Of a stretch of DNA of 41,010 nt, positions 22,640-33,027 are shown piece after piece. The notes under the pieces were generated by a model. The model had not been told where the DNA came from. It saw nothing but the letters and a program-made list of their open reading frames with translations, and made no database searches. The position numbers and the translations under genes are program-made. This DNA comes from Lactifluus volemus. Lineage: Eukaryota > Basidiomycota > Agaricomycetes > Russulales > Russulaceae. How positions within the stretch are numbered: position 1 is the first letter of the stretch; each line of letters opens with the position of its first letter. The stretch lies in contig WTXI01000315.1 of the NCBI GenBank assembly GCA_022376515.1, positions 1 through 41,010 on the forward strand. The letters are read 5' to 3'.

Positions 22640-23118
22640 ATGAAGGTAGCATTGACATCTGTTTGCTCTCCGCTACGACCTTTGCCCATATCCCATATCC
22701 TTCGCGCGATACATGGGTCTCATCGAAGTATGTCAAAACGTTCACTTATGTGAAACCATGCCCTCATTACCTCGATCCTAGGTAATTGCTAACGATCGCC
22801 TGGGAACCAAAGGTCCGGCCGCTTTGCTTCCAGTTCGTTACTACAAGTCCTGAACCTCTATCTAGTACGCGTCAAGTGCAGCCCAGATGACACAGTTGGC
22901 GATCTTAAGAAGCTCATCGCTGCACAAAATGGTACGGACTGGCGGAAGATTGTACTCAAGAAATGGTACGTGATTTTCAAATCAAAAAAACAACGTTGTT
23001 CACCTCTGCCGCACACATTGTGACGCGAATGCCTAGGTACACCACCTACAAGGATCATATAACCCTTGGAGACTATGAGATCAACGATGGGATGAGTCTC
23101 GAGCTGTATTACGGCTAG
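22640..23118 (+). CDS. HUB1: Ubiquitin-like protein HUB1/UBL5
   Basis: Small ubiquitin-like modifier that binds spliceosome proteins and modulates splice-site use. Exons: 22640-22645 (ATGAAG only), 22782-22812 ([10 protein letters not shown]), 22866-22965 ([20 protein letters not shown], then WRKIVLKKW) and 23037-23118 ([20 protein letters not shown] ending LELYYG, TAG). The length of about 73 residues matches the family, and the end carries the double-tyrosine YYx of HUB1 instead of a diglycine. A stop codon directly precedes exon 2, so the initiator must come from an upstream exon; ATG-AAG followed by GTAGCA is the best candidate. It is head-to-head with the kinase-like gene. Confidence 0.88.
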
Positions 23119-23505
23119 GTCCCCCCCGGCTGGCACTCGGAACCATTATGATGTAACTGTCGTCTCATGTTTTTAGTATTGTTCTTCGGTTGCCCTCCGA
23201 TTCCGGCAATTTCTGCTAATGGTTCAAGGTTATGAATCCAACTATCACTTTTTGTTACCACTATGTCTTGTTCCTTAACCTTTGAATGACCTCTTCATGG
23301 CCCGCGTGAATCCTGGAAAGCATTACCTTCTCTGCAGATAAACACACGACACGAGGAACTGCAATAGGCAATAACGAATAGTACATTTGCAAATCGATAC
23401 AAGACTGTAAAATATTGCTGGAGAGTCTTCATCTGATGCCCACGATAGCCAAAAGCCCCAAGAACTAGACAGCATACACATTGCACAAATGAAAGCCCAA
23501 GTCAA
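23119..23505. other. Convergent 3' spacer
   Basis: About 390 bp between the stop codons of HUB1 (plus) and the DUF7918 gene (minus). No gene, repeat or RNA recognised. Confidence 0.5.
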
Positions 23506-24692
23506 TCAATCGTCAAGGGTGAGGTCAATTACCTCACCGGCCGCCGCCCCCACGACAATTGGGGAGGGAGACCTTTGCTCGCGCTTGACAGATGAAGTAG
23601 ATTCCTCTGCTCTTAAGGCATTCAACTCGGCCTATTGCGGGTAGTCGTCAGGCGCAATTGATAAGGTAATTTGTAAGATAACTAACCTGAAGGGCTCTGA
23701 TACGCTGCGTGCGCGACTCGGTTTCTTCCTGCTTGATGGGTATTCTCGATGGTCCACCCATGGCAGATGACCCATCTCGCATGGTACGCCTCTGGTCATT
23801 GACCTCAGATCTTCCGCCGGTCTGAGCATTCACATCTGGTCCGGTGATAATTCCCTGGGCCCTCAATAGTTCTGGTGAACTTGAAACCTCAGCAAATGGC
23901 TCAGAAAAGTAGATGAAATGAACTACCTCTTGGGCGATAGAAAATCTTGATAGACAGATAAGGTGCGTCGATTGGGTCGAGATAGTTTGAGATAACGCCA
24001 TACATTGGGCCGCTCAAAATCTCTTCGTCTGCAGTGCTAAGGGTGGTGGTGGTTACTCAAGGGTATCTCGTGGTTACTATGACGTACGTGACATGATGCC
24101 ACCCTGCCTTTTTGCTGCGCTCCGATATGCGTCCATGGTGCAGTCCTTGACCCACATGAAGCATGGGTTCCACAACGCGCATCGGCTGGCAGCGAAACGC
24201 GCGGAATTCTATCGTTCCCATCTCAGCCACGGCGGGTGCGTTTTCCACATCAGGGTCTCCAGGCATTCATAAGGGACCGATGCACAAGGCAAAGAAAAAA
24301 AAAAAAGGAGGGGGCAACATACCGACGAGCTCCAGTTCACGGAATTGGAAAGGAAGGACAGAAACGGAGGTCTTGTAGAGCCCTCTAATATCGCCGCTCT
24401 GTCCAGGCTGGGCGACTTTCTTGACGGCGTCTAACCCGTCGATGTGGAGGTGAAGCGCAAGCGGAGAGTCGAGCAACTTGTTCGTGAATACAACTTTGAA
24501 TTTCTGGGGTCACGATGGGGTTGGAATCACTCATTTGAGGAGTTTTAGAAAGTAGAGACGGTTCACCTTGCCTGCCTCACTTGCTATAAAAGCTCTCAGG
24601 GAAGACGGGTTTTCTTGATTGATATTAAAAAGCTCCATTTCTTTCCCATCGCATACGACAGAAAAATCCAAGGGCGGCAGAATCAGAGGCAT
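23506..24692 (-). CDS. DUF7918 domain protein
   Basis: Basidiomycete family of unknown function. The start ATG is at 24692 (MPLILPPLDFSVVCDGKEME). Exon 1 ends FIASEAGK at 24567; exon 2 begins KFKVVFTNKLLDSPLALHLH at 24503 and ends FRELELV. Later exons give DVENAPAVAEMGTIEFRAFR, then ISERSKKAGWHHV, then TADEEILSGPMYGVISNYLD, and a C-terminal hydrophilic region (SRIPIKQEETESRTQRIRAL). The last exon (from about 23637) ends AAAGEVIDLTLDD, stop at 23506. The VIDLTLDD end is a good match to a SUMO-interacting motif with its acidic flank. All joins keep frame. It converges on HUB1. The family assignment is from memory of the EAGKxF and GWHHV pattern. Confidence 0.78.
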
Positions 24693-25077
24693 GGAGGTTC
24701 AGGGGAAGAAACGGCAACATGCACTAAGAACTGTATTATAATGTGGACCCCTCTCGATGTGGTTACACTGTTATCCCGGGCCGTGGCTTCCGTTCTCGTT
24801 ATATTAATAACTTGCCGGTGGACGCTTGGGCACGTTGGCACACTCACGCTGTAGCACTCAACTCGAGTTGGTCAAGGATGACCTCGACTTTGGCACTTTG
24901 GCACACGACCTTTTCAAGTCAAGGTCCTAGGTGTCGGAAAAACGTAGTGCCCAATGTTTGTTATCAAGTGCAGCCCTCCAAGTTTATGTAGTGAAAACAA
25001 AGAAACGTATATGTTTTTAACGGAACGTCGCTGGAGTGTAGGGATAGGATGCGTGTCTGTTGACAGACTGATTTTTT
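24693..25077. other. Intergenic, nothing recognised
   Basis: Spacer between the DUF7918 start and the end of the first BTB gene, both on the minus strand. It presumably includes the DUF7918 promoter. No motif or repeat of note beyond a short palindrome CAACTCGAGTTG at about 24859. Confidence 0.5.
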
Positions 25078-26115
25078 TCACGCAGAAAAAGTGTTGAGAC
25101 GGACCTGCCACGCATTCCAGCTCAATATTTCCGGTAATCCCCATCGTTGACGGGCCAGAGAGACGACAATGATGCTCACCTGTTCAATCGCAGCGCTCAA
25201 CTTTGTCTCGACCGCTGCACAAATGGTGTTGTCCAATCTGGTCTCGTCGGGCTGCAGACACGAAGAGCAATTGGACGAGGTTTTATGGCTCGTCAGACTC
25301 CGTTCGAACGCGACGCGATTGGTGACCGTCTTGGGCGACGGCCGATCCGCCGCCCTCTGGAGGAAGTGGGTGTGCCACCACCTGGGCACCGCTTGTATAT
25401 CCTCAGCTTCGTACTTGCCAATGTTGATCGAACCGATGCAGCTCCTCGAAAGTGTAGGTGTGGTTTGGTTTCTTTTCATCTTGTTGATGCAGTCCCTCGC
25501 GACCTTGGTGCACTCGGTTCGGTACTCCCATAGCTGGAAGAGAGCGGCTCCCGATATGTAGCCCAAGTCTTCACCACACTCGGGGAAATTCATGGTGCGT
25601 TCCAGCGTCAGCTGCGCGGCAAATAACGCTTCTTCCCCGAGATGATAACGGCTCGCAATACCATATGCGCGGAAAGAATTTTGGACGGTGAATAGTGGAG
25701 GTGTACGTCCCTTCAGTAAGCTACGGACGCAAGCTGCCGTGGAATCCATCTGGTACTTTTGGCAAGCGGCGAGAAGGGAGAGAGCATATTCGAATGTATC
25801 CGGGATGCTCAGATTCACGGGATAAAGCATCGTGAGTAAGTGATGCAAGGTCTTCGAGTCCTCGGTCAGAGCGATCACCTGGTCGTGCGGCGACGGCCCC
25901 GGCGCCGTAAACATATCGTCGAAAACGACGGAAGCAGTGGCAAGGACGGCCTTGTGAACGTGGAAATCGACTTGATCGCAGGACCGTATGATCACGTCCG
26001 AGTCCTTGCGATCAAATGGCACGCCAAAGCTTTTCGGTGGATCTTCAGACGATCCAGGAACGGTAGTATGAGCTTCCGCCGAGCCATTGAAGAACGACAA
26101 GAATTTCTCCCGCAT
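25078..26115 (-). CDS. BTB/POZ domain protein, copy A
   Basis: Likely protein-protein adaptor; function unknown. The start is ATG 26115 (MREKFLSFFNGSAEAH). The BTB fold begins RKDSDVIIRSCDQVDFHVHK, continues AVLATASVVFDDMF and QVIALTEDSKTLHHLLTMLY, then helical repeats (SLLAACQKYQMDSTAACVRS; FRAYGIASRYHLGEEALFAA). A C-terminal CSSC motif follows. Near the end a GTGAGC..GGCAG stretch of 75 bp could be an in-frame intron, giving AAIEQVRLNTFSA. It is a tandem paralogue of the next gene: both share DVI/DLI-RSx, VHK, LTED-x-x-TLH-x-LLT and the FRAY block. Confidence 0.75.
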   Translation of the reverse strand: MREKFLSFFNGSAEAHTTVPGSSEDPPKSFGVPFDRKDSDVIIRSCDQVDFHVHKAVLATASVVFDDMFTAPGPSPHDQVIALTEDSKTLHHLLTMLYPVNLSIPDTFEYALSLLAACQKYQMDSTAACVRSLLKGRTPPLFTVQNSFRAYGIASRYHLGEEALFAAQLTLERTMNFPECGEDLGYISGAALFQLWEYRTECTKVARDCINKMKRNQTTPTLSRSCIGSINIGKYEAEDIQAVPRWWHTHFLQRAADRPSPKTVTNRVAFERSLTSHKTSSNCSSCLQPDETRLDNTICAAVETKLSAAIEQVSIIVVSLARQRWGLPEILSWNAWQVRLNTFSA

Positions 26116-27193
26116 CTGAAAAACCCCCCGCGTCAACACGTCGTGAGCTCATGGACCGATTGCAGAAAACAGAGGAAAGGGTGGGACTTGCCCTGCTAAA
26201 ATTGCCATTCACATGACTCTCCAAGCAATTGAACAAGCGCAAGAGGTTGAGGCGTATGGGCGCCTTGCAGGACGCACACTTGAACCCCCCTTGCGACGAC
26301 ATGATCTCTACAAAACAGGGAAAATTCATCATTGAAAAATTAGACGTGATCTTTCGCGTGTAGAGCATGAACTGCTCCAAAGGCCGGGTTCCCATTTCCG
26401 TGCAGCAGCTCTTGTCGCCGACGCGCAGCGAACAACTCGTCGCTTTCCACCCGCGTAGGTCTCCAACCTCTGCCACGCAATCCTGCACACCAAACCCGAT
26501 CGCCACGAACGCCAACTGACGATGTTTCCAGAGCGCCTTGAGCGCAGGTCCAGAGGCCTGACGGAGGTCCTCGCCGTAGGATTCAAAAGTCTGCGGCTGG
26601 GAGAGCGTGAGGCCAGCGGCTTCGAGTGCCTCTTCGCATAGGCCCTCGCCAAACGCAAAGAGGTAGGCGCGGAAGGCGTTTTCGGTAGTCACGATGCGCG
26701 CCACGCGGTCGCAGTAGGTACGGAAGAGCGCGAGTACGGACGACATGTTGTATTTGCGTGCGGCGGCGAACGTACGCATCATCACTTCGAGCGTCTGTGG
26801 ATAGACGACTTCGGTCGGGTAGATGGCCGTCAGCAATCGGTGTAGCGTATCGCGGTCCTCGGTTAAGCGAAGGACGGGGAGATCGCGATCGCGATCGCGA
26901 CACCAACTACTACCGTCCTCGTCGCTGTCGTTGTCGTCGCGGATGATACCGAGATCCGCGGTTTCAGGTCCATCACTATTATCGGAACCAGACGAGGATG
27001 CTTCGCATAACAATTTCTCAAAGACGGGGGACGCTTTGATCAAAAATAGTTTGTGGACACGAAAGTCTGTCGCCGTGCTGCGTTCTTCACCCAACGTGAC
27101 GGAAACGAGTACAGGAGCGGAACGTAGGATGAGATCTGCATCCAAGTGGTCAAACGGAGCCCCAAAGTCGATATAATCGCAAATGAGAGACAT
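26045..27193 (-). CDS. BTB/POZ domain protein, copy B
   Basis: Paralogue of the downstream gene. ATG at 27193 gives MSLICDYIDFGAPFDHLDAD, then LILRSA, DFRVHKLFLIKASPVFEKLL and LPVLRLTEDRDTLHRLLTAI. Unlike copy A it has a long acidic insert in the BTB fold, ending in an RDRDRD run encoded by ATCGCG repeats near 26882. Helical repeats follow (TFAAARKYNMSSVLALFRTY, ENAFRAYLFAFGEGLCEEAL), then KCASCKAPIRLNLL. The open frame runs to 26045 and would overlap the start of copy A by about 70 bp; the real end may be nearer 26190 through a splice after HVNGNF. The 3' boundary is therefore uncertain. Confidence 0.7.
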   Translation of the reverse strand: MSLICDYIDFGAPFDHLDADLILRSAPVLVSVTLGEERSTATDFRVHKLFLIKASPVFEKLLCEASSSGSDNSDGPETADLGIIRDDNDSDEDGSSWCRDRDRDLPVLRLTEDRDTLHRLLTAIYPTEVVYPQTLEVMMRTFAAARKYNMSSVLALFRTYCDRVARIVTTENAFRAYLFAFGEGLCEEALEAAGLTLSQPQTFESYGEDLRQASGPALKALWKHRQLAFVAIGFGVQDCVAEVGDLRGWKATSCSLRVGDKSCCTEMGTRPLEQFMLYTRKITSNFSMMNFPCFVEIMSSQGGFKCASCKAPIRLNLLRLFNCLESHVNGNFSRASPTLSSVFCNRSMSSRRVDAGGFSDAGEILVVLQWLGGSSYYRSWIV

Positions 27194-27394
27194 TGTGGGG
27201 TCGTCTCTCAAGATGGCATTATTCTCAAAGGAGGGAGTGATAATGGCTTACAGGCCAAAGGTAAAGATAGATTGCGCCCACAGTGGGGTATATTAGGTTC
27301 CGGCGGTCCTCATTTGGCACGCTCAGCAGCAGAAGCAGGACAAAATGAATATACAAAAAAACAAAATAAAGGGGGTCAGATCAGATTGGTGCCA

Positions 27395-28398
27395 TCACCC
27401 AGATCTCGGCAATGTCCTTCTCACCCAACTAAACCACCCTCGAGCGTGTTCATCCACTTCTTTCTCATGATCCATCACACGCTTAACAACGAATCGTTCC
27501 TCGAGCGCTTCCCTACGCTCCCGAACGCCCTCTAGGTACTTTTCGATAAGCCACACGAGCCGGGCCTCGGCCCAGCGTATCACCATACTCTCTCGCTTCC
27601 ATACGCCGGTCGTCCAAACCGCCAGAGGCGTCCGTTGCCCCCCGATGGGATCGGCATCGGAAACCTCCGAGACCGTGTCCGGCTGCGCTGGCGTGGACCA
27701 GGAGCGTTGAAACGGGGTGCTAAGACGTGTAGCGATGCGAGCCCATAGCGTGCGCGGGTGGGCGAGGCGGTGGGCGAGGACGACGTCTGTGAACAAGCGG
27801 TCACCCACGACGACGATCTCGTGCGGGGCGAGGCCTGGGAGCGCTGAGAGGGCGGCGGAAGCGCAGGAGTACGAAGGCTTTAGCGCGGCGTGGAGCAGGA
27901 CTGGTGATTGCAAGTGGTGGGCGACGGATTCGGCTTGCAGCCGGGCCGGGTCGTTGCGCGTGCCCGCCGAGTTGGACACGATGAGGACGTGGGAGGGCCC
28001 GAAGGTATGTAGGGCTGTGGACCAAGCAGCCTAGGGCGTCTCTACGTAAGATGGACGGCGGCCGTGGTTATAGAATCCGTTAAAATGATTACCTCTAATT
28101 CTGGAACAAGCTTATCATTATGCGGAAGGGTCTAAACAGTGGTAAGCGCGCCTAGGGGGGAAATAGGAAGTGGGTAACTGACTAGACAGTTGTCCTTGTC
28201 GAATATCGCGCCTCGGTAACCCGCGTCTCGCAAGGCAGTAAAGTTGAGATGGCGAATGTCAGGCTGCAAATAATGAGATTATAGATAGATTGGGGAAGAA
28301 GATGGAAGAGGACTCACGACTGTGAGTGAGGGAAGGATAATACGGGGATTGATGAGAGCGTATAGTGGGACGAGGGTGCCAGGAAGGTTGAATGACAT
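27395..28398 (-). CDS. GEP4: Mitochondrial phosphatidylglycerophosphatase GEP4
   Basis: HAD-family phosphatase that dephosphorylates phosphatidylglycerophosphate in the mitochondrial inner membrane for cardiolipin synthesis. ATG at 28398 gives MSFNLPGTLVPLYALINPRI, then LPSLTV before a GTGAGT intron. Exon 2 reads PDIRHLNFTALRDAGYRG followed by AIFDKDNCL, with the DxDxx catalytic motif seen as DKDNC. Exon 3 is TLPHNDKLVPELE. Exon 4 from about 28030 holds FGPSHVLIVSNSAGTRND (motif II), LHAALKPSYSC (motif III lysine) and HEIVVVGDRLFTDVVLAHRL (motif IV). The C-terminus is a basic/helical tail ending LPRSG. All key HAD residues are present. It diverges from the OPT gene across about 550 bp. Confidence 0.87.
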
Positions 28399-28946
28399 TA
28401 ACGGCAAGGTGAGCTGACATTGCAAGTGTAGCACATGAAACGTAATTCCCACGATGCTATAATGGCTCAATGCCGCTCTCAAAGGAGATAAATTAAATTA
28501 AACCACCCCTTTGTTTTCAACACGTGCGTTGTATCGTAGCCATGTGGTTAATTATTTCGGGTAGCTCACTTGGCACTGCCACACTCCAATCGCTGAGTGA
28601 AAAAGAAAAAAAGAGAGTAGAGGGTTGTGGGGAAGGGGGCCCCGTAATAAGAGCGAAATGAGATAGAGTGACAACCGATGTTTTCTCTGAACTGAGAAAA
28701 AGGTTGAAATTAATGTAAAGGAAAAGGAAAGGTCGAGGGACACAATTGGGATGGCCCTGATTGATGCGGTACCTGATCACGCACAGTAACTTGCCTGGCC
28801 TTGCCCTGCCTTCCCAACTCCGTAATCGGCTAACGTACACCGTCCGCACTCGGTCCATCGTTCCCCTCTCTATTCTTCCTCTCAATCTTTTTGGCCTTTG
28901 CGCCACCCTTCCTTTCTTTTCCGTTCTTTCCTTCTCTCCATTTCAG
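28399..28946. promoter_or_regulatory. Divergent promoter region GEP4 / OPT transporter
   Basis: About 550 bp between two start codons in opposite directions. The OPT-proximal 90 bp is strongly pyrimidine-rich (CTTTCC-type tracts), a common fungal promoter or 5'-leader feature. No specific binding site is claimed. Confidence 0.45.
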
Positions 28947-31900
28947 ATGACCGCCAGGCCGACAACATCCAGAGGCGCTTTTGATACTTCCTCTCTCTCT
29001 GCCAGTGACCGTGATCCTCAATATACGTATTCTCAAGAATATTCCGTTGCGGATGAACAAGTAGAATCCGAAGAGGAGGATGTCTTTGCTTTCCTTCCTC
29101 CTTCCTCGGCCGGGCCTACACCACTCCCACCACACTCGGAATCACCGTGGCCACCACCATCACTAGAACAAACATTCTCACAACACTATGTCCCCGCCGA
29201 TATCCCATCTCCAACATCACCTCCCCCACCATTTTCCCCCGCAGTGGATCCTCTCGTTTACCCCCCTCCTGCTTTCATCTCTCAACGTTCCACCCCTCAT
29301 ACCATAGATTCCCCACCACCTTCCACGGGCGACCATTCCTTTTCAACCGAAGATGGCTTTCGTCTACGCAGACTTGAAGGCTTACCTACCGTCATTTCTG
29401 CCACGGCTGACTTTTCATTTGCTGCCTCTCAAATCCCTAAGAGTCGCTTTACTCTCGATGAAAAGCACCGCGTCTCAGACACCTTGTCAGACTCGTCTAG
29501 CTTTGACCCAGAACTGGATGGTGTTGACAGTGTGTCGATAAAGTAAACATTTGACTCCCTCCCACTATTCCTTTCTCCCACTAAACTCTCCCTTAGGATG
29601 AAATTTGATTTCGGTTCACTTCAAGAGGAAGACAGTCCGTATCCGGAAGTCCGGGCATCTGTTTCAAACATTGACGATCCCGACATGCCAGTACTAACGG
29701 TACGGATGTGGTTGGTTGGCCTTTCCCTATCCTTCATTGGAAGGTATGTTTCCCTTTATTCCCTCCTCCTCGCACACTCCTCATCTTGGTAACTCTAGTG
29801 CCATGAATGTATTTTTCAACTTCCGGCAACCCGCCCCGATTGTGATACCGATTGTCATCCTTCTCATTGCTCATCCCCTTGGCAAATTTTTATCATATTG
29901 CCTCCCAATCACCGTTTATCGACTTCCTCGCTTCCTTGGCGGTGCCCAATTCAGTCTTAACCCGTGTCCGTGGAATATCAAGGAGCATGCTCTTGTCTTC
30001 GTCATGACCAACGTTTCTGTCGGTCCCGCTTATGCCCTCAACGCAGTCGTGGTAGCCGAGTTTTATTACAATATTCATCTTGGCTTTGGCTTTTGTTTTC
30101 TTCTCCTCCTCGCCACCCAGTTGACTGGTTTCGGTCTCGCCGGTCTATGCAGGAGGTTTTTGGTCTGGCCCGCAAGTATGGTGTGGCCACAGAACCTTTT
30201 GACATGCACAGTCCTCAACACTCTACATGCCGAGGAGAACGAAAATGCCGGGATCTCTCGTTTTCGCCACTTCATGTATGTCTTCACTGGCGCATTCTTT
30301 TTCTTCTTCCTCCCCGGTTATCTCTTCGAAGCCCTCTCTATCTTCTCCTGGGTCTGCTGGATCGCGCCGAACAATGTCCCACTTAATCAGGTCTTCGGCG
30401 TTGCCAGTGGCCTAGGGATGAGCGTCCTCACGTTTGACTGGACCAATATCTCCTGGATCGGGAACCCGTTCATGATCCCTTGGTGGGCCGAGGTGCACAT
30501 ATTTGCTGGCTTTGTCTTATTTTACTGGATCCTCACCCCAATCTTGTACTACACCAATGTACGTCTTGTCCTTTTCCTTCCCTCAGCTCATCCTCATCCT
30601 CTCCTCTTAGACCTGGAATTTTGCACATTTCCCCATGTTCGGCAGCGAACCCTATGATCGCTTCGGTGAAACCTATGATGTCGCTCGGGTGCTCACTCCA
30701 CAGGATACGTTTAATTTGACCGCATACGAGGAGTACTCGCCCCTCTATCTGCCTGCTGCGTTCTCGATGACCTATCTTCTCGCGTTCGCACTGAGCACTT
30801 GTGTAATTGTGCACACTTTGCTCTACCACGGCCGCACCCTCCTCAATGGCTTTAAGCGCATTCGCGTCGAAGACGATGACATTCACCTCAAGTTGATGCG
30901 AAATTATCCCGAGGTACCAGACTGGTGGTATGGGACCGTGTTTGTCGTCTTCTTTTCCTTGGCAATTGTTGCCGTCGAGGTATGTCTCGTTACGTGACCT
31001 TGCGTAATTGGACAAGTGCCAAATCTCATGGTCATAGGTTTGGGACGTCGGTATGCCCGTCTGGGCACTACTTCTCTCTGTGCTGCTACCGATCATATAT
31101 GTACTACCGTCGGGCTTTATCTATGCGATGACTGGCCAAGCGGTGCGCTCACTTGTCTTTGCATAGCGTCATCACTCGTTGATATAGTCTTTTTGGACTT
31201 GCAGATCTCGCTTAATTTGCTAGCTCAAATTATTCCGGGGACGTTACTCCCCGGCCAACCCCTCGCAAACATGATCTTCAAGGTGTACTCGGTGCAGACC
31301 CTCACAGAGTCCACCTCATTTGTGCAGGACCTAAAGCTCGGCCATTATATTAAGATCCCGCCTCGCGCGACTTTTATTGGTGCGCGACCTTCCTGCGTCT
31401 GCCAACCAAGATTCTCTGTGCTAAACCAGGTTTCAGTCCAACTGGTATCGACGCTCCTTGGAGCATTCCTGCAAGTCGGCGTCAAGCAGTGGATTTTTAG
31501 CAGCGTCCCAGACATATGTGCTCCAGACCAGAAGAGCCATCTTACGTGTCCGCACAACAAGGTCTTCTTCACGGCGTCAGCCATCTGGTCCGTTGTCCTT
31601 TGATACCTACAGCGATAGTTATTGACATGACCTCGCCGTTTCTGACCAGGGGGCTCATCGGTCCCAGTCGACAGTTTGGACCGAAATCGATTTACAACCC
31701 ACAGCTATATGCAATTATCGTGGGCGCTATACTACCGCTTCCTTTCTGGTTTATGCAACGGCGACGCCCTGACTCGTGGGCCAAGTTTGTGTCAACACCC
31801 GTCGTGCTGCTTGGCGTGTCGTTTATTCCACCCGCGACTGGAATCAACTACTCTTCCTGGTTTGCAGTCGGTTTTGTGTTCCAGTATGTCATCCGCAAGC

Positions 31901-32254
31901 GCAATTTTGCATGGTGGAGCAAATACAACTACGTCACGGGTGCTGCGTTAGATTGCGGTCTGTATTTTGTTTTCCCCCGTCGTCCATTTGATCCTTTGTG
32001 CAAATCTGTTACTAACCGACGTTTGGGTGGCTGACAGGCACCGTACTTTCATTGATTGCCATATTCTTCATGCTTCAGCTACCCAGAGGCGGCTTTAACG
32101 TCAATTGGTGGGGTAACTCTGTGTTTCTGAACAGTGCGTCCCCTTCGCTTGTTTCTCCGGCTCTGTCGACTTAGCGGCCTATGTTGCACACAGCTGCCGA
32201 TTTTGCAAACGCGCCGCTGCTCTCGACATCGAGAGATAATCCGCTCCCTACATA
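28947..32254 (+). CDS. Oligopeptide transporter (OPT family)
   Basis: Predicted proton-coupled importer of small peptides at the plasma membrane. ATG at 28947 (MTARPTTSRGAFDTSSLSAS) opens a long Pro/Ser-rich cytosolic tail to about 29545; an earlier in-frame ATG at 28764 is less likely. The membrane part starts VRMWLVGLSLSFIG. OPT hallmarks follow: LNPCPWNIKEHALVFVMTNV, LPGYLFEALSIFSWVCWIAP, GLGMSVLTFDWTNISWIGNP, LMRNYPEVPDWWYG and QIIPGTLLPGQPLANMIFK. Late exons give YNPQLYAIIVGAILPLPFWF, YNYVTGAALDCG and FNVNWWGNSVFLN, ending SRDNPLPT, TAG at 32252-32254. About ten introns are needed; no stops were met, so it appears intact. Substrate specificity cannot be read from the sequence. Confidence 0.87.
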
Positions 32255-33027
32255 GGGAGAGGAAGGAAGGAACGTATTCTCTCGGTTTGTGAAATATAGT
32301 CATCGTATATTAGTACCATACTTGTCTTTTTGGCTCGGCGTAGATAGGTGCAACTCGGGACTCTCTCTGGATGCGACTGGCGCATCCCCGCATTTCAAAA
32401 AGTGACCCTTAGAAGGCTAAAGCCAAATCTCTTATGTCACTCTAAGGCCGACTCGGAGGTAATTTATCCGATTGGGTCTTATCTTATCGTACAACTCCCG
32501 GGGCTACTTCACTGGGCTCCGAGCCAGAGAATCACGTCGTCGTCATCACTTTCAAGATTTCAGAGTCAGAAGACCTTGCTGTCTGTGTCCGTGATCGCTT
32601 TGGAGGTGTGCCGGAAGGGTTTAGGTTTAGTTATCCGATGAGTGCCCAGGGGGATGGAATTCGTTCTGCAAGAACCTACGTCTTCACCTCAGTAGCCTTC
32701 GTCCTGGGGAAACCACTGGCCATCAATGCGTGCCAAAGTTCATAAGCAAGCATGCCCCACAATCGTTTCGATATGGCCTGATGAGATCTTAGAAGGCCTG
32801 CACAAGACTCGGCCTAGACAACGCGGGGCGAAATGCAGAGGACGCTGCTTGCTTTCTCGCCGCCTACTCCAGCCACCCCAGTGGCACAACATTCTTTTTT
32901 TCTTTGGGCGCTCTGTTGTCATGTGTCATCCGCAGCTGGTTGGTTAGCCTGGGCGCGCACCACACTGCCAATATATATTTGTGCTGCACGGCCATCTTTT
33001 GACGCCCCAACTTGGTTGCAACACAAC
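32255..33027 (+). other. Intergenic region upstream of P450 copy 1, with shared repeat blocks
   Basis: Contains segments that recur before the other P450 copies: GATCGCTTTGGAGGTGTGCC at about 32593 and the AAGTTCATAAGCAAGCATGC block at about 32735, extending to TGTCATGTGTCATCCGCAGC near 32935. CAATATATATTTG at about 32968 is a TATA-like stretch some 55 bp before the P450 ATG. Confidence 0.6.

Noticed and set aside
22399..23118. Kinase N-lobe encoded antisense to HUB1
   Set aside because: No glycine-rich loop or VAIK motif was found there on the minus strand, and a stop codon closes the frame just above 22618.
26880..26902. GCGATCGC-type repeat near 26882 as a regulatory palindrome
   Set aside because: It is explained as coding sequence for the Arg-Asp run of BTB copy B.
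28764..28946. Upstream ATG extending the OPT transporter
   Set aside because: The added stretch is a pyrimidine-rich leader with low-complexity translation; ATG 28947 begins the hydrophilic tail typical of OPT proteins.
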